Shown here: piece after piece, positions 47,430 through 60,215 of the stretch | Position numbering within the stretch: position 1 is the stretch's first letter | Layout: the number at the start of each line of letters is the position of its first letter | Source: Athripsodes cinereus | Taxonomy: Eukaryota > Arthropoda > Insecta > Trichoptera > Leptoceridae | Length of the DNA: 64,000 nt | Assembly: GCA_947579605.1 (NCBI GenBank) | Contig: OX388307.1 | Span: 13,741,237 to 13,805,236 of the forward strand | Direction: 5' to 3' | The notes under the pieces: model-generated | What the model saw: the letters and a program-made list of their open reading frames with translations, nothing else | Database searches by the model: none | Told to the model about the DNA's origin: nothing | Made by a program: the position numbers and the translations under genes

Positions 47430-50400
47430 AAAAAAATGATCATCATAGATTTGGAAGAAAAGTTTGAATGTAAATAAATTGATCTATAATATGTTACTTA
47501 ATTATATATTTAAATAACACAGTTGCAGTCTTCACAAGTCAAGTAGTGCTATAAATTACATAAGTAAATAAGGTTCTCATGTTCGTTAAATCGCACATGC
47601 AAATAAATACCCTTTATCTATAAAAACACCACCTTACTTACTCAAATAAATAAATTTACAGTAAATATTTTTGTTTGGTATTATGCACTTAAAAATAAGT
47701 ACATTAACGGATACAAGACATTTTCATACAGAACTAGTTACCCCGTCCAAGTATAGGTGAAAATATTTTTTATTTTTTTTCTATGTAAGTAGGTGTGTTT
47801 ATTTTAAGTTATAGCATTGATACCATCCTTGTAAAATGGATAAAAGAGTTGTTATTTCTGCGTAGTTACTTCTATGTTAGATTTATGTTTATGGTCCTTT
47901 GGGAGAGGTTAAGTGATATTAAGTACAAAAACCTAAACCGTAAGGGTATGTTCAATAGGCTTAAATACAAGGTATTATAGCGGACACATATCCAACGGGC
48001 AACATGAGTCTTTAATAATATGTCTGTAATATAAAATTATACGGCTTACTCTGGATCATCACTTATTACACATAAACACCTTTTAAGTACGATAATAAAA
48101 TAATATTACGAACTCGTGTAGTTACAAACTTAAGAAAATCTCCGGTTCATTTTGGTTAAACAACAATCTGTTACCACAGAGATAATTGAACATTGTGCTA
48201 CATAATATTATTATTATGTATTATGATTAACGTGAAGACACATTTGCGTGGAAATTCAATTGTAATCAACATTCCGGTACACGTGTGTAATTTGCATACT
48301 AAACGCTAGTCATTAATTATAATAAATGCACTAATAGGTACACTCCGTGCTACAGCGCGCCGGTGTATAATGCTAGATTAATTTACACCTAATCCTTACA
48401 CGATATACCTTATATATCTACTGCATGTTTATCAATTAAACAATCCCGAAAATTATGAAATTCGTCTCTTTATAACGTTTAAAATGAATTCACAAAGAAG
48501 GCATTTTTTTAATATTTAACATTGAGATGGGAATGGGTCGACATGAAATGGTTAGATACTCGTAATTGTACAATTTCGGGGAAGCGGATATTAATGCAAA
48601 TTGTAAAATTACTTGATAGTTCATCGAACGTACTCGACAATTGCGTATAATATCAATGTGAATGTTGGAAAACATTTGTGGCTGGAGGCTTCAAATAAAG
48701 AAACATATATGAAGAGCCACAAGTAACTATAGGTATTACGTTGTTAGACAAGATAATTTCGATTCTAGAATAATATGCCACTGTGGGAAACCCTTGCGAA
48801 AATTGTTGTCAAACTTTTCTGTAAAGATAGTGGTGCCTTGACTCCATAATATCCAAAACTTCTCACGTTTCTTTTCACCTGGAACGTGACTAAATTAACA
48901 TTATGCAAGCAAAACCTCTCTCCTGTATTATAATCCCAACTAAATCGATAGACAAACAATCCAAATAGAAATAACTCTTGTTTTTTATTTGCAAACAATG
49001 CTTACTAAAAACTGAAAAACATTACCATTATATAACATCTATAATATAAATAATACATATCAATGTACATTACACGAAGTGTATCGATTAAACTTACTGA
49101 TGCTTCCCCTAATTGTAATGCCAAATGTGGATTCATGTATGGTTATGTAGGCCGCACTGATCACCTATTTTTAACTTGAACCAGTGAAAATAAAATAAAG
49201 CTTTAATGAATTCTATCAACTTATTTTCACGAAAATTTGCTTGAGTAAATAAATAATTTAATTGCATTTTACTTGAATGTCGTGAATATTTTAAAAGTTT
49301 GTACAAGTTATCATGAGATAATATATTAATATTTATATGATATAAGTGAATATTGTAATGGATAGTAATTTGGTCCCACACCGTGGGTATAATCAGAAAT
49401 CTAATTTGTTCCACTGTTGACTTTCAAAACGAAATAAACAAAAAATGTGTACCAAAGCTGTTCTAACAATGATAATAATTTTTTAGATTTCAAAATAAAT
49501 AAAAACATGCTTGTGTACATAACTGCTTTATAAGACTATAATACTAACTTACCTACTTTCTCTTCTCTTCAAATATAGTTATGGCAAAACCCGTGTACTT
49601 AATTTTCAACAGCTTGATTTACTTTAGATAAATGAATTGCGTAATTGTGGTTATTAACAACAACAGTTTTTTCTTTGCTTTTCTACTATTTTATATTAAC
49701 TTTTGTTGATGTAGTTGATACTGACCAAAAACACCAAAATAGGTGAAGGTCATTGAAAAAACTTTTATTGCTGAGTTTTCGTAAAGATTTGAAGTGATAT
49801 GAACATGCCTAATGATAATACAAATTATTTACTTAGCTACTTCCGAATATTTTCTTTTAAAGTTCTCCATACTAGCTTTCTTGTGTTAAGTTCTTACTAA
49901 ATATCTTTATATGAAATACCTATTTAAAAGCTTTATCAGCATTTTGCAAACCTTCACATATGAAAGCACCACATAATAAAGGTATGTGAGTTATTCATTC
50001 CACTTATAATGCAAACTCGACAGAAGATCACTTAGGTACCTACCGAGTAGATCATGTTGAATATAATAAGCTAAGCTTCTTCTCATAAATCAAACAGTGC
50101 AAGATGTATTAACGTATATACATTATTATGAGCCATAAGAAATAAATGTAATACAGCAATCGTGAAATGAATCCTCATACAAATGTAGACAATGTACAGC
50201 TTTTGTATGAAAATAATTTTATTATTTGAGCAAATAAATTGTTAAATTATTCCAGACAAATATTGTTTATGTTTGTGTGATTACTGTCAAAAGTCAGTTG
50301 AAAATTTCTCACCCACGTTGACCCCTTCAATTATTGCAAACAGTTTTTACTGACAGGGAATATTAGTTTCAATTCAATCAATTGTGTGTGAAACTCCGCA

Positions 50401-51099
50401 AATACGAGATTTGATTTGTACCTAAATGTGTTGGTTTAATTTGTAAATCATAACTTAAAAGCCTACACATTAATACCTATATCAATCCATCCATCATGCT
50501 TTCAATTATAAATATACATATTGTAAAGTGTAAACAGCACGGTGTGATAGTTTCAGTACATGCTCATGTCTGATTAATTACGATTTGAGTAATTTTGAGG
50601 ATGATAAAGTGATAGGGCGATTGTGTCTAAAACATTAGTAATGCAAGAAGGTGTCTAGAAATACGTAATTTTAGTACCTATTAGATTTCAAGATTTATTT
50701 ATACGACTTACTTGTAATTGTGTATTATATTATTTTATTGATATTTAAACATATCTTCATGTTAATAAGAATAATTTTAACAATAGATGTAAAGAGATTT
50801 AGATACGATTCTGTTAATGAATAACTCAATTTGCGCAAGGTTCCCATATGTACGGGGTCCCGGACAGTTGCTCTATCCACCTGCCGTAAATACAGAAAAT
50901 TTATTACTGTGTTAATATAAATAATTTACTTCATCATTAATTTCTAACTACCTGTACAGGTACATTGAAAACTTGAATCAAAATTTGGACGAGATGTGAA
51001 ATTATCTCATTGCCGTGATATCGAAAATTTAGTCATTATTTTCCATATGGGAATACCCACCTATTTTGTTTTATGAGAATTTTTATGCCTGCGGAAGTC
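47430..51099. other. Long AT-rich stretch without a recognised gene
   Basis: Frames up to 93 codons (49133-49414 -, 48765-48998 -) have no domain. A CAGCGCGCCGG patch near 48353 and a GGGGTCCCGG patch near 50856 are isolated. No long inverted repeat was seen. Confidence 0.45.
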
Positions 51100-51240
51100 T
51101 TATTTATTATTATTTGTTCACCATTCACGGCTCGAGTCTTTTACATGTAGAAGATTTACATACATAATTTATACAAGGTAAGCATATGTATAACGGATTA
51201 AGACACAGCAAATTAAATTAAAAGTCAACAAAAAAGTAAA
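51100..51240 (-). mobile_element. LINE 3' tail fragment (same family as 5418-5692)
   Basis: ATTCACGGCTCGAGTCTTTT and ACATGTAGAAGATTTACATAC match the inserted tail at 5430-5500. On the minus strand the end is CAAATAATAATAAATAAG, a TAA-rich tail. Confidence 0.6.
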
Positions 51241-53559
51241 AAAATAACAATGAAATTGTCTCAGCAATAATAATTATTGATATTAAGAAACAATATACTG
51301 AACACGTGAACAGCGCTTTATCAATCTGTAGCGTAACGACGTGTCTATGGTTTATAAGCAACGATTTTGGTTTTAGCTGTTAATCAGAGTCTATTTGTCA
51401 AACGGTAAGAATTTTCAATAGCTGAAAGATGTGCAAACATTATTTTCAATAATAAGCATTTTGGAAAGTATTAAATTTAATTTAAACGCTTCTGTCAGCG
51501 TCCTTTTAATTTATTATTCAATTTTCAACAGTAAATTAACTATGATTATATAAGTAAATTAGTTATTATGTTTACTGCTGCTTCCAGACGGAGAGATGTA
51601 AAGGATGATGTTGTACCGAGGAAAACAATTATGATTTTGTTATGAGATTTTTCGAAGCGTAAAACGTTTAGTAAATAAATTTGATAGGTTTTTTCGTCTT
51701 CTTCTCAAAACAAAAACACAATTAATATACTAAATGGAAAACATTACTTTGAAGAAAAATCTTGTTAAACGTTATTAGAATATAATAACGAAGAATTGGG
51801 TAGGTACCTATATCACACCTTTTTTCATTTTTCAGTAAAACTTCTTTTAAAAAAAAAAACTGCAAAAAAAAGAAAGTATAAACACTCTAATATGCTGACT
51901 GAACAATCAAATATTATACTTATGACACCTAAAATAACTTTTGTATGAAAAGTTATACATAAGTAATACATAATTAATATTTGAGTAAAAATTTATTAAA
52001 AATCATATCTAGTAAAAACCCTGATACAAAACTTAAATGTATAAATGCGTTATTTCAAAAACTGAGAAAATAATTATACTTTTTCAAGTTGACGACCGAT
52101 GGTTGTTGAAGATTTATGTGAATTTTTTTGGGTAATACACATACAAAATAAATATCTTACACATACTTAAATCCACTAAGCTTATTCTAAACTCATTTGG
52201 AATGTAGTTTAACTGCAAGTGAATACATTCAATACACTAGAACGTATAATAATTTATAATACAAAATTATTCATAACGACAAGCTAGAATGTTATTTTTT
52301 CTGTCAAGTTGTGGTTACTCAACTCAAACCTAGAATATTATTAATTTCGTGCTGTGAATTATTCAACTACATCGGGATGTAAAGGATTAGTTGCCGTTTG
52401 TTGTGGCACTGATTTAGATACATTGTGGTCTCTTCTACCCGCGTATAATACGTGAGATTCTCTTCCTGGACAGAAGATTACTTGCATATTATAAATGGGT
52501 ACATGGGTAAATAATACAAGACAGAGTTAGCTGAAATATTCAGCAGTTTATATTTATCATATATTTACGTGAACAAATATTCAAGGCGAAGTTTCAATGT
52601 ATCATGTATAAACAATTATGTAAAATGTATGTAAACACTACCTCTGTACAGGCTACGCCTAGTGAGGTAGCTTGTTGTGTATTTTTTTTATAAAGAAATT
52701 TGATTTTTCATTGAAGAATTTCATATCGTTGTACATAAATTTCTACTCACTTGATATAAATAAATAGAAGACAGCTATAATTTCTACTAAAGCGCATTCT
52801 AATTGTGTATTTTTTTAAACCAAACTATGCCTAAACGACCATAATTTTTCAGCAGGAAACATATTTTATACTCGTTTATAATTTTATAAAGCGTCTCTTT
52901 AAAAAGAAAACTATTTTAGAAAAAAAAACATAAAAGCCAGTAAGTACGATGTTCTGCATTTTCGAATTGGAAAATTGCGCATGTATTTTATTAAAGATTC
53001 AGACTTTATACTGTATGCAAATTCTAGTGTAATTTTCCAGGGAATGTGAAGAATTGAAAAACAAGCAGCTAGACATCGAATGACCTACGGTAAGGCATTT
53101 TACTTTGCAGTTTCATTCACCCAACACGAACACTCACCACCAGCAACGTGCTGGCCACTGAACACTTCACATATTATTACACTAGTACTAATGAAATTCC
53201 CTGCTCTGCTTCTTTTATAATGAAACTTATTTTACAGCTAAAGTACGTGAACTCCGTGACAAATATCTTATTTTCAATAAAATAAAAGTAAGCTATTTAC
53301 GAGATGCACCATCAGATATTCGAGAACTCCTTGTTCGTGTGATATGTACTCTCTTGTTTAAAAACGATCATGGAAATTCAGAAATAGTACAATCTGATTA
53401 TGCAAATGAAACATGATTTAGTTTTTATGATGTTCTATTGCAGTAAAATCACCCTCTGTTTTTGAAATTAATAATTTTTTTTACAAAATTGTTGGTTTGT
53501 GATCAATCTTCAGGAAAAAATTAATGAATAAGTTAATTAATGGCTACTACTAATTCGTA
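51241..53559. other. AT-rich stretch, nothing recognised
   Basis: A short self-complementary word pair CTACCTC...GAGGTAG lies near 52640-52670. No exon or repeat family was identified. Confidence 0.4.
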
Positions 53560-53803
53560 ATAACATAACATAACATGCATAGACAATTCACAGATTTCGA
53601 TCTAGTCCCAAATTAAGATTTGAATCTTGTATTATGGGTCCTAACGTGACAATACACATATACACAATGCACTTTACACATATACATGTAACACCCTGGC
53701 CCAAAAAAAAAAAAAAGGTCATTCTTAACTTTGCTTCGGCCGGGAATCGAAACCGGGACCTCGTGATTTAAAGGCAAGAGCGTTATCTCCGCGCCATGCC
53801 AGT
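53560..53803 (-). mobile_element. tRNA-derived SINE, near full length
   Basis: The minus strand starts with a tRNA-like head: CATGGCGCGGAGATAACGCT, CTTGCCTTTAAATCACGAGG and TCCCGGTTTCGATTCCCGG, the last being a good pol III B box with one extra T (53742-53754 on the plus strand). The body follows with GGGCCAGGGTGTTACATG, GACCCATAATACAAG and GACTAGATCG, CTGTGAATTGTC, and ends in an ATGTT iteration. I recall this head-body combination as a common lepidopteran SINE. A T/A homopolymer (53703-53716) interrupts head and body. Confidence 0.8.
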
Positions 53804-54503
53804 AATATCTTCATTCATATCGGTAGATACAAAACATTAGTTCTTCACATAGTGGTATAAACATTTTAACACTATATTTGAGGTTTTTATTTTTTGCTTA
53901 GACAATGTTTGTCATCATGGCATTAGAAATTTTGAAGAATGGCACAAAATCGTTACGAATGAAAAGATTATTTCTTATTGTGATATGAAAAAATAATACA
54001 GAAAGAAAATTGTATTGAAAAAACTATGAAAAAGCAAATATAATGCGTAATCGTACAACATAAATTATAATCGTTGGTTTCAAAAAAGAACGTATTAAAT
54101 ATGTGTTGACACATAATAAACAAGGGAAAAATATTACAAAAAACGTATTGTGGAACATTGTAGATGGGTTGATAGAAAATAATGTCTGTCACATCAAAAT
54201 GTCACGAGGGAAGGACAGTAATGGCTACTCATTTTTTCGCTGTAATTATTTGATAGGAGCTTTTCATAATAAACTAAAAAAATCTCCAGACAAAATGAAG
54301 ATAAGTAAAAATTATCATTATGCCGTATCGAATAAACCATCTGTTTTTAAAATAAATAATATTCGTTAGTGAAAAAGAATTAATGTAGGTATCTATCTAG
54401 CTTATACTATTTAGGGAAAATTTTCATTTTTAGTATTTTTCATTAAAGTATACAAAATAGCATATCTGCGTTATGTTCTGCAAAGAAATATATATAAAAT
54501 CTC
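53804..54503. other. AT-rich stretch, nothing recognised
   Basis: An 88-codon plus frame (54103-54369) and a 74-codon minus frame overlap here. The plus frame contains GLIENNVCHIKMSRGKDSNG, which I cannot place in any family. Confidence 0.35.
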
Positions 54504-54730
54504 CAACTCATATTAATGGGAAAGGTTGAAGGGCGACGTAGTTCTGACAGAAGTTTGGCCTCATGGCTGTCCAAAATAAGACACTGGACTGAAGCGGAGC
54601 GTGTGGAAGAATTCTTTCGATTGGCACTGGATTGAGAGACTTTCACAGTGATTGCCAACGTTGGGGAAACCTGATAAGAAAGGGAAACCTTTTCCTTATC
54701 GGGGACTCTACGGGATGAAAATAATAATTC
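54504..54730 (+). pseudogene. LINE reverse-transcriptase C-terminus (GKVEGRR...SW type)
   Basis: The frame reads QLILMGKVEGRRSSDRSLAS, WLSKIRHWTEAERVEEFFRL and ALD, then TGA at 54633-54635 where an Arg codon (CGA) is expected in the usual DRExF motif, and continues ETFTVIANV. The pattern GKxEGxRxxGRxxxSWLxxIRxW matches the C-terminal end of insect endonuclease-reverse transcriptases. The stop is a likely CpG decay event. A GC-richer 3' UTR with ATAATAAT end follows. Confidence 0.78.
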
Positions 54731-57700
54731 GTATGAAAATGTTTTTCTAAACTGCTGTCTTTTCGATGTTCACACAAGAGTTCATTCATTGAATATTTAA
54801 AACATTTTGTTAAAAGGTCCAATATTCTCCTGCCTATACAAATAACTTTGTAATGCGGTTACTGTTACCTGATACTCCTTGATGACTGTCACATGACTGA
54901 CCCGTTTTAATCCATCATTCTCAATTGGCGACACATCCATCAACAAAAATGTCTCCCTCGCTTGAACGACAGTTTTAGCTGATGATGTTTGGAACAAAAT
55001 ATTTCCTGTGAATGATGGACTATATTCAAGTAGGTATATGCTATTGAATAATATTTTTTTGAGATATCTATTTTATATATACTTCTTCTTCTTCAGTGTT
55101 TATAAGTTTGTGGTCGAGTATTAGTTGGATACGTATCCTAAATTTCGATCTGCTTGCTGGGGCTATCTTTAGGCATTTCTTACTCGCCTTCTCCTTTTTT
55201 ATATATTTTGTGCTTGTAAGATGAGAGAACATAATCCCAATTAATCGATCACAGAAGATGTATGGAAAGAGAAGATAAGAGAAAAATCCCTGAAAATGTC
55301 CTCAGCAAGCGAATCGAAACGTAAATCAAGAAATATGCATCTGCAAATCAGTAAGTATCGAAGAACAAATAGAACATACCAAAATCATCGCAAAAATCTA
55401 AAAACCTTATTTCATTTCAACAAAGGGATATAAGCTTGCAGAAAATTTAAAGAGAACGTAGAATGATAAAAATCTTTTCAGAATTCAACAACACTCTTTT
55501 TGGAGCTTACAAAATCTTTCCCTAAAAAGAATTTGTATGAAAAATGACATAAGCCTTTATCCATGTAGTTCCCTATATAGAATCTAAAGTTTCCACTCTT
55601 TTGTTTAAAAGTTTTCGAGGTAGAACCGCTTCACAATTAGATTTCTTGGCTGGATATTAAATTTCCTAAGTGTATTAATTTATAATATTCCGTTTCAGCT
55701 TTTGGCGAAACTATTGGCGTCATTTTCAATACGTGAATTGGATAATTTGTATTTCCAATTCACTGATAATAATTATGCATTTTCCCATAAATATTTAATA
55801 GGGCACTTTTACACCGATTAAATTACATTTGAGATTAGAATGTCTTAGCATTATTCATAATAGTTCATCAGGAATACAATGTTGCTTTTGTGTATAATTA
55901 CCTATTACTTCTATTACTTTACATTTGCCTCTACAATTTTTGAATAATTAAAAAATAATTCTTGTGAAATATTTTTTAAAGGTCATAGGACGTGTACGGA
56001 TTTGATAAATTAGATATTCCCATAACAGTCTTGTGTTTACATGAAGTGCTTTGAATACAAAAAGAGATTTTTATGTATCAAGAACACTGTCTACTCTATA
56101 GGAAAATTCAAGAAATAAATGTGTCGTTATTGTAATGAAACAAGAAATTGTAATTTATCGTCTTATGCTAACAAACATTTACAAGATTTCAAGCAGTTTT
56201 GTGAGTAGCAAAAAAGAATCCATTATTTATTTTTGCGTAATGAAAAATAACAGTCTTCACAATAACATCGTGTCTTTTTTGACACGATTGCGGTACAAAT
56301 TGCGACCGTCGTTTTTTGGGAATTCTCGAACAAATTGATTGAATTCCTCTTTTTAATAACGCAATCTCGAGAATTCATGAAAGCCCGAAGGAAATTTGCA
56401 AACTGAAGCCACCACAAGCTTACCGTACACACATACTTCTACTACTACTAAGGGAAAAGACATGAATATCCGTATAGTATGGCTACTCGTGGAATTTAGT
56501 TTCAATGTGCTGGTGTTTGAAACTATGCTTTGTGTCGGATGTATCATGTTATTTTATGATAAATATTTTGTATTTTGTTCGTAATGTTAAATATTTTGTT
56601 GAAACACACTAACTGTAAATTTTGTAAAAAGAGTAAATAAAATAGTAATCGAATAAAATTTTATTACTTTTTTCAACACATTTTAGATTACCTAATTGCT
56701 TTATTTTTGATGCACGCTTTATTTTCATACTGACCCCGATTCAATTCCCCCATTTAAATTACGTTAGTGCTAGACCATTTCGTTAGTTTTTCAAGATTTT
56801 GTTGTTTTGTTTAATAATTAATTTCATAGATTGACTATGTCCTGCAGAAGATGATGAAAAATGTTTCTTCGATTAAATCTATCAGGATAATGACAATTTG
56901 TATTTTATTGACATCCGATATTTATCAAATACACAAATGCAATGAATTTTTTTTAATCTTTGTTAGATGAGTATTTTTTTTGTTTTGATTTACGAGATAC
57001 ATTATACATAGGTTGATACTTACAACATACATAGGCAATACACAACATTTTAAATCTCTTAAATAATTTATGGATAAGAAATAAATTAACGAAAAATTTA
57101 ATGAATAATATTATGATGAAATGCCAAGATATGTTTTCGGGGGTTAAATAAAGAATACGATATTAATAAATTGGACTTCTCGAACTTTAATATTTTAGCA
57201 GAAAGAGGAAGAAATTAAATGGCAGATACGGGTATATTAATTATTTAATATAAAAAAATGCAGACATTTTATATTTTACGAACAACTTTTTAAGGCTCCG
57301 CTGTGATTTCAACAATTTAATCACAAGGTATGTAGGTATGTCTATTGAATTGATTATTTTGAAAATTGATATTTCAGTTCGTAATAGGTATATATATTTC
57401 ATAATATAATTAAATGATATGTATTGTTTCTTAAATATTTTATTCTTTGGTAAATAGATTTTTTACCTAGGTAGGTACTATCGAAATTCGATTTGAGTTT
57501 GTACAAGTTTTATAAACTGTAGAACTTAACAAACACGTCCCAAAGTATGTGCCACTAAGAACATTGTTTGAGTTATTTGCTCCAAGCGTTTTAGCATGTT
57601 CGATGATACATAGTTTATTTTTGTACATGAGATTTCTGAAGGCCCTAAAAATTCTCTACAAAAATATTTTATTCATATAAAAATATTAGAACAAAAGTTA

Positions 57701-59068
57701 TGTTTTGGAAAGCAGTCATTGTATCCGAATAGAATAAAAGAGGAGTGGACGAGACTTGTATACTAGTTAGCATGTTGCTTTCTTATATAAAGTTTGCTTA
57801 TACCAGTGAATGGAACGTCCATAAGTTTTTGTTTAACGAACATTGATGTTACGGTACAATAATATTATTTGTAAGTTATACGTATGAGACGTTCAATATA
57901 ATACCAATATGGGAGAGTCATGCTGACCGCTATGTTCAGCATCATTGCACCGACCACTTTGAAATTTAACTGATTTATAGGGAGACAATTGTGGGGATAT
58001 AGCAACACGGTTTCCAGTTAATAGCTTCGAGATTAATCATTAGTATTTGTTACTTGCCTGACCCAGAACACATTATTTGGGTCACGTAGACGGTCCTTTG
58101 ACATTATACTGTTTGTAGCTATTTTACTTCTTTATAATCAACCATTTATTTTACTTTATTGATTAAAGATATAGTATTATAACATAATTGTAATTTATGA
58201 TACACACTTTAGATACTTTTTGTAAAATAAGGTGAATCACAAATCAAAATATAGTAGATTGATGAAACTAACTTGCTCTTTTTTGAAGATGAATTTGGGT
58301 CCAAATAAATTTATGTTTTTCTAAAAAAAAAAACCCTTTTTTTAAATACACGAATATTAAACATAATTTAAAAAAGAGTTATCTACTTAATAATCTTAAA
58401 ATAATACGCTCAAATACTTCAGTTGTGAATTATTCATGTGGTAACTATTCAATTAAATAACATTGACAAACTGCATACAAAATGGTATTTCTGCAGACTA
58501 GTTTTGTTTTGTACATACGAAATATACAATTACCGATGTTTGTATTGTTATTTAACTATTTCTATTGCAGAATGCTACTTGTGCTGATATCGACTACCAT
58601 ACATTATGTTACATAAACAAACAATGATTAATGACGTACTTCACCGAGCAACAACAACAATTCTGTAATATCTTGTATACTTTATACGCTTACAACTTTA
58701 TAAAACAGAAAATTCTTGTATTAATATTTGAATCCGTCCATATGTACTTGTTTTTTTTTATAATAGTGGTGACGAACCTTTATTTGAATGATCTCCTGCT
58801 TTTACAATCATAGATTTATCAATTAATTTTACAGTCATAGATTAGTCCTAGATTTATTTTCATACAAAAAAGATATATAATACGTTATATCGCATAACAC
58901 AAAAACAAATGTGATCAATTCTTCAAAGCATAAAGAACAAAATTAATATCATTCGATGTATCTTATTGTCATCTAAACGAGGCAAATAGCCAATACTAAG
59001 TAGGTTTTCTGTATCCAAAAAGGAGAAATAAATAAATAATAAATAAATAAATACTTTATTGGAATTGT
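54731..59068. other. Long AT-rich stretch without a recognised gene
   Basis: Overlapping frames near 56135-56584 on both strands lie in a less AT-extreme patch but show no domain. A minus frame at 54797-54997 (66 codons) is also unrecognised. TAGGTAGGTACTA occurs near 57468. Confidence 0.45.
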
Positions 59069-59182
59069 GTTAGTTGGAAGATATCGCAACTCTGCGATAA
59101 ACTCGCCCGTTGTACAAATTTTTTCATGCATGTTGTATATAATTCCTGTTATCATATTCTGCACAATAAAGTTTATTATTAT
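59069..59182 (+). mobile_element. LINE 3' tail (GTTGGAAGATATCGC family)
   Basis: GTTAGTTGGAAGATATCGC, TGCGATAAACTCGCCCG and TTGTACAAA are followed by an AT-rich spacer, TGCACAATAAAG and TTATTATTAT. Its 3' end meets the 3' end of the minus-strand Dong/R4-like copy, exactly as at 5103-5232. Confidence 0.75.
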
Positions 59183-59562
59183 CTCATATCTCATTTATTT
59201 AACAAAACAATATTAGATTCTACATTTTGAAAACAATATAAGATTAACAATAAGTGCTAGAGTGAGATATAATATAACATTAAATAACAAAAACCATAAA
59301 ATATTAAAATAAATTTATATTCAAAATGTAGAACCCCAACATTATTCGAGTTGATTCTTCCATGATGTTCTATGAAATAGTACAATCATGGGAGATCACT
59401 TACAGAGCTACAGGGACAAAAACCTTCTTACTATCCTGGTGGACGATAGAAGTACGGCCTTCTGCATGCTGTATTTGAGTCCTGTCATCTACTCCCAGTT
59501 TTCTGAGATTGCTTGACAGACTCTTAGGTATTAAACCATTCACAGACAACACTATAGGCACG
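59183..59562 (-). pseudogene. 5'-truncated Dong/R4-like LINE, copy 2
   Basis: Minus-strand codons from 59561 read VPIVLSVNGLIPKSLSSNLR and KLGVDD. After a one-base insertion near 59465 they continue MQKAVLLSSTRIVRRFLSL to a TAG (complement of 59408-59410). This is the characteristic C-terminus of the Dong/R4 clade. The 3' UTR runs to about 59183 and matches 5233-5417 closely. TTA repeats lie at both ends (59173-59182 and 59563-59584), as expected of an element that inserts in TAA repeats. Confidence 0.8.
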
Positions 59563-59584
59563 TATTATTATTATTATTATTTAT
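59563..59584. repeat. (TTA)n microsatellite between two LINE remnants
   Basis: Seven TTA-type units separate the 5' truncation point of the Dong/R4-like copy from another LINE tail. Confidence 0.85.
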
Positions 59585-59730
59585 TCAATCAATATCAATG
59601 TACAGACGATGAGACAATATATCACCAATTGGCTACAAGTAAGTTGCAGCAGCCTATCGAATTTATATTTAGGTATGTATTAAAATAAACTAATAAAAGG
59701 CCGACACTCTACCAACAAGTGACCGACCAT
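59585..59730 (-). mobile_element. Probable LINE 3' tail of another family
   Basis: On the minus strand it reads GTCGGTCACTTGTTGGTAGA, TAGGCTGCTGCAAC, CAATTGGTGATATATTGTC, TTGATTGAATAAA and runs into (TAA)n. That terminal arrangement is typical of LINE 3' ends; no coding part is visible. Confidence 0.5.
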
Positions 59731-59779
59731 ATTTTTATTTATTTTTTGTTGAGTTTGTTATTTCAGTACTTAAAATATT

Positions 59780-60215
59780 TTGTATAAAAATAAGACATTT
59801 AAAATGATTTTCATTCATCACTGCCGACTAAAATGTCTTATTCGCGATTCTTTACAAATACCTGCCTTTTACAGAGCATTCAAAAACTTGCAGAAATTAA
59901 TTGCTAATAATGCTTATAAATATAATAATTGTATTGTGTGTGAAGTCACCATTCAAAGCCAGTATCAAGCTGTTATGCACTTGTCTTATAAAGCTTTTAC
60001 CATAGACACAAACGCCGCGCATATCTGCGCATGTGCAAATCGTTCGATCGCCCGAGAAAGTTGGAAGGTGGTCAACTGGAGACGATATCGTTTCTACTGG
60101 TTTTTATCGTTTCAGACTAGCTGTCATTTTGTTCACACGGTTCAAATGGCTGGCGATATTTTGGTGCCCTAGCGATATTCGCCAAAGTGAGAACACCACA
60201 TTAAGGAAAATGTAA
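59780..60215 (+). promoter_or_regulatory. Open frame of 130 codons over a GC-richer island; function unknown
   Basis: The frame (59780-60172) has no domain I recognise. Its first half is AT-driven; the second half covers a GC-richer segment with CTGCGCATGTGCA near 60024-60036, close to the NRF-1/Ewg motif, and CGATCGCCCGAG. This could be a promoter, a first exon or a decayed mobile element. No splice site could be supported. I list it as possible regulatory sequence rather than a gene. Confidence 0.2.

Noticed and set aside
53742..53803. Functional tRNA gene on the minus strand
   Set aside because: The B box is good but has an extra base, the cloverleaf cannot be completed, and a SINE body follows directly.
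54103..54369. 88-codon plus frame as a small gene
   Set aside because: No domain, Kozak or splice context, and an overlapping minus-strand frame of similar length.
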